Of a stretch of 64,000 bases of DNA, positions 62,189 through 64,000 are shown one piece after another. A program made the position numbers and the translations under genes. A model generated the notes under the pieces. The model saw only the letters and a list, made by a program, of their open reading frames with translations. It was not told where the DNA came from and did no database searches. Within the stretch, counting starts at the first letter, position 1. The number at the start of each line of letters is the position of its first letter. Source of the stretch: Balneola sp. (lineage in GTDB: Bacteria; Bacteroidota; Rhodothermia; Balneolales; Balneolaceae); NCBI GenBank assembly GCA_002694685.1, contig NZMW01000013.1, positions 1 to 64,000 of the forward strand, given 5' to 3'.

Positions 62189-63580
62189 ATGAGTGAATTT
62201 CGTACCGAAAAAGATTCCATGGGTGAAGTTAAGGTTCCTAAAGACGCTTTATATGGAGCACAGACCCAGCGTGCACACGATAATTTTCCAGTAAGTGGCA
62301 TTAAATTCAGCCGGGAGTTTATTGAAGCTCTGGGCTATGTAAAGAAATCAGCCGCTGCTGTAAATGCAGAATTGGGACTGATTGATGAAGGGGTAGCCAA
62401 AGCTATAAAGGCTGCAGCCCAGGAAGTCATCGATGGAATGCACGACAAAGAATTCGTGATCGATATCTTTCAAACCGGTTCCGGTACTTCTACCAACATG
62501 AATGCGAATGAGATGATCGCTCACCGGGCTAATGAGCTCAAAAAAAATCTGGATGTAAATATTCACCCCAACGATCACATCAACTACGGACAAAGCTCCA
62601 ATGATGTAATCCCAACTACTATCCGTGTAGCTGCTGTTAAAGCTGTAAATAATAACCTGATTCCGGCGCTTGAGCATCTTCACAAAACCTTTCTTGAAAA
62701 AGGAAAAGAATATGCTGATGTGGTTAAAACCGGCCGCACTCACCTCATGGATGCTATGCCGGTTACTATTGAACAAGAGTTTAGTGGTTATGCCCGCCAG
62801 ATTGAACTAGGTATAAAGAGGGTAGAATCTACGCTCGAACGAATTAGTGAACTTCCCCAGGGCGGAACAGCTGTTGGAACTGGAATCAATACACATAAAG
62901 ATTTTGGGAAGAAGTTTGCGGCTAAAATTTCTGAATTAACGAACGAGAAATTCACCGAAGCAGAAAATCACTTTGAAGCACAAGCAACGGTGGATGCGCC
63001 CGTTGAGCTCAGTGGTCAGCTAAAAACCATCGCAGTTGGGTTGATGAAAATCGGAAATGACTTACGCTGGATGAACTCAGGTCCCAATAGCGGACTTGGC
63101 GAAGTTGAGCTTGCTGCCTTGCAGCCCGGATCATCCATTATGCCGGGGAAAGTAAATCCGGTAATTGAAGAATCTATTACCATGGTTTGTGCGCAAGTAA
63201 TCGGAAACGATGCTACAGTTACCATTGCCGGGCAAGCCGGAAATTTTGAACTAAATGTGATGTTACCCGTAGTGGCTCATAACCTGTTAGAGTCTATAAA
63301 TATATTGGCTAATGCTGCCAGAAATCTGGCGGACCGATCTGTTTCAAGACTGAAAGTAAGGAAGGAGAATATTGCTTCAATGGTAGAAAAAAACCCAATT
63401 TTGGTTACTGCTTTAAATCCTATCATTGGATATGATAAAGCAGCTAAAATTGCCAAGAAAGCTTATGCTGAAGGCAGAGCCCTGAAAGATGTAGCAAAAG
63501 AGATGACAGATCTTTCCGATGAGGAACTTGAAAAAGCATTAGATCCTATAAAAATGACAAAAGGAGGCTTTACCGAGTAA
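62189..63580 (+). CDS. fumC: Fumarate hydratase class II
   Basis: A 463-residue class II fumarase interconverting fumarate and L-malate in the citric acid cycle. Family marks: RTEKDSMGEVKVP, the active-site TGSGTSTNMNANE, INYGQSSNDVIPT, VKTGRTHLMDAMPVT, and the signature loop GSSIMPGKVNPV. No iron-sulfur cysteines are expected and none is arranged for a cluster. The length is normal and the gene looks intact. ATG 62189 follows a GAAGA stretch. About 220 bases separate it from the upstream GNAT gene, with no clear terminator. Confidence 0.97.
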   Translation: MSEFRTEKDSMGEVKVPKDALYGAQTQRAHDNFPVSGIKFSREFIEALGYVKKSAAAVNAELGLIDEGVAKAIKAAAQEVIDGMHDKEFVIDIFQTGSGTSTNMNANEMIAHRANELKKNLDVNIHPNDHINYGQSSNDVIPTTIRVAAVKAVNNNLIPALEHLHKTFLEKGKEYADVVKTGRTHLMDAMPVTIEQEFSGYARQIELGIKRVESTLERISELPQGGTAVGTGINTHKDFGKKFAAKISELTNEKFTEAENHFEAQATVDAPVELSGQLKTIAVGLMKIGNDLRWMNSGPNSGLGEVELAALQPGSSIMPGKVNPVIEESITMVCAQVIGNDATVTIAGQAGNFELNVMLPVVAHNLLESINILANAARNLADRSVSRLKVRKENIASMVEKNPILVTALNPIIGYDKAAKIAKKAYAEGRALKDVAKEMTDLSDEELEKALDPIKMTKGGFTE

Positions 63581-63726
63581 TACTTTTGTTAGCGCAGGAT
63601 TAACTCAAATTTAATAGGAAAAGAACGATAGGGGCGCTGGAGACTGTTTCATAAAAAAGCGCTTTTCCGTATAATATCGCCCCGTTTGGATGGGCGCTTT
63701 CCTAAAAACAAGAACAAAATCACATA

Positions 63727-64000
63727 ATGGCTCAAGTAAAAGAAAAGACGACAAGAAGTAAGTTTACCGCTGCTCAGAAAAAAGAAATCCTTGCTGATTT
63801 CAAACTGGGTTGGGTAAGTCGGCATATGTCGTTGATCGGTAGAAAAGAAGTACTTACCGGAAAAGCCAAATTTGGGATTTTTGGAGATGGAAAGGAAGTC
63901 CCTCAGATCGCGATGGCTAAAGTTTTTAAGAATGGAGATTTCCGTTCGGGATACTATCGTGACCAAACCTTTATGATGGCGATTGGGCAAGTTACGCCTC
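63727..64000 (+). CDS. Thiamine-dependent 2-oxoacid dehydrogenase E1 component, partial
   Basis: The first 91 codons of a gene cut by the window end. From ATG 63727 the frame reads MAQVKEKTTRSKFTAAQKKE, then WVSRHMSLIGRKEVLTGKAK, FGDGKEVPQIAMAKVF and FRSGYYRDQTFMMAIG. This is the start of the Bacteroidota fused alpha/beta E1 of the 2-oxoacid dehydrogenase family (pyruvate or branched-chain type), whose thiamine diphosphate site begins around GYYRDQT. The substrate cannot be fixed from this portion. The 146-base gap ahead carries no other gene. Confidence 0.85.
   Translation, partial: MAQVKEKTTRSKFTAAQKKEILADFKLGWVSRHMSLIGRKEVLTGKAKFGIFGDGKEVPQIAMAKVFKNGDFRSGYYRDQTFMMAIGQVTP

Overview
The window reads as chromosomal DNA from a member of the Bacteroidota/Balneolota group; a Balneola- or Gracilimonas-like bacterium is my best guess. 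The grounds are a SusC/SusD pair, three GWxTD-domain proteins, many lipoproteins with a Cys lipobox, a LytS/LytTR two-component pair, an LptE neighbour of a sigma-54 activator, a serine palmitoyltransferase, and TTG(A)-N20-TAnnTTTG promoter spacing ahead of a tRNA. Base composition is moderately AT-rich. I see no phage, insertion sequence, CRISPR array or rRNA operon. The window looks like ordinary chromosome with dense, often translationally coupled genes.

Layout. 1-1.4 kb: a nested inverted repeat, an SDR oxidoreductase and a decayed SRPBCC gene. 1.6-6.0 kb: a tightly coupled run of exported proteins (esterase, PD40 propeller, FG-GAP/ASPIC protein, DUF5694-like lipoprotein), then two small exported proteins. 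7.3-14.1 kb: L-lysine 6-transaminase, a TonB-dependent receptor with two paralogous lipoproteins, and an esterase-like lipoprotein. 14.4-17.5 kb: a TPR/propeller protein coupled to LytS- and LytTR-type signalling genes. 17.5-19 kb: ornithine aminotransferase and initiator tRNA. 19.4-32.2 kb: a large cell-envelope locus with GWxTD protein, SusC, SusD and accessory lipoproteins on the plus strand, facing two tandem GWxTD lipoproteins and two unknown exported proteins on the minus strand.

32.6-56 kb is mostly housekeeping: pyruvate kinase, a large TPR lipoprotein, PyrD, PabB, an AAA+ ATPase, ribosomal protein L31, a metallo-hydrolase, LptE with a sigma-54 activator, an Lrp-type regulator, SerS, DusB, class I aldolase, a membrane flippase/synthase-like protein, RadA, ribosomal protein S21, a TIGR02757 protein, a methyltransferase, MutY and an exported propeller protein.

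56-62 kb holds what I regard as the most interesting set: an NAD-dependent epimerase-like reductase divergent from two GT4 glycosyltransferases, a serine palmitoyltransferase-like enzyme and a long GNAT-fold protein. Together they could make and glycosylate a bacterial sphingolipid. The window ends with fumarase C and the start of a thiamine-dependent 2-oxoacid dehydrogenase E1 gene.

Two regions best answer the request for an undescribed system: the GWxTD-SusCD envelope locus (19.4-32.2 kb) and the candidate sphingolipid/glycolipid cluster (55.9-62.0 kb). In both cases the system-level role is inference from gene content.
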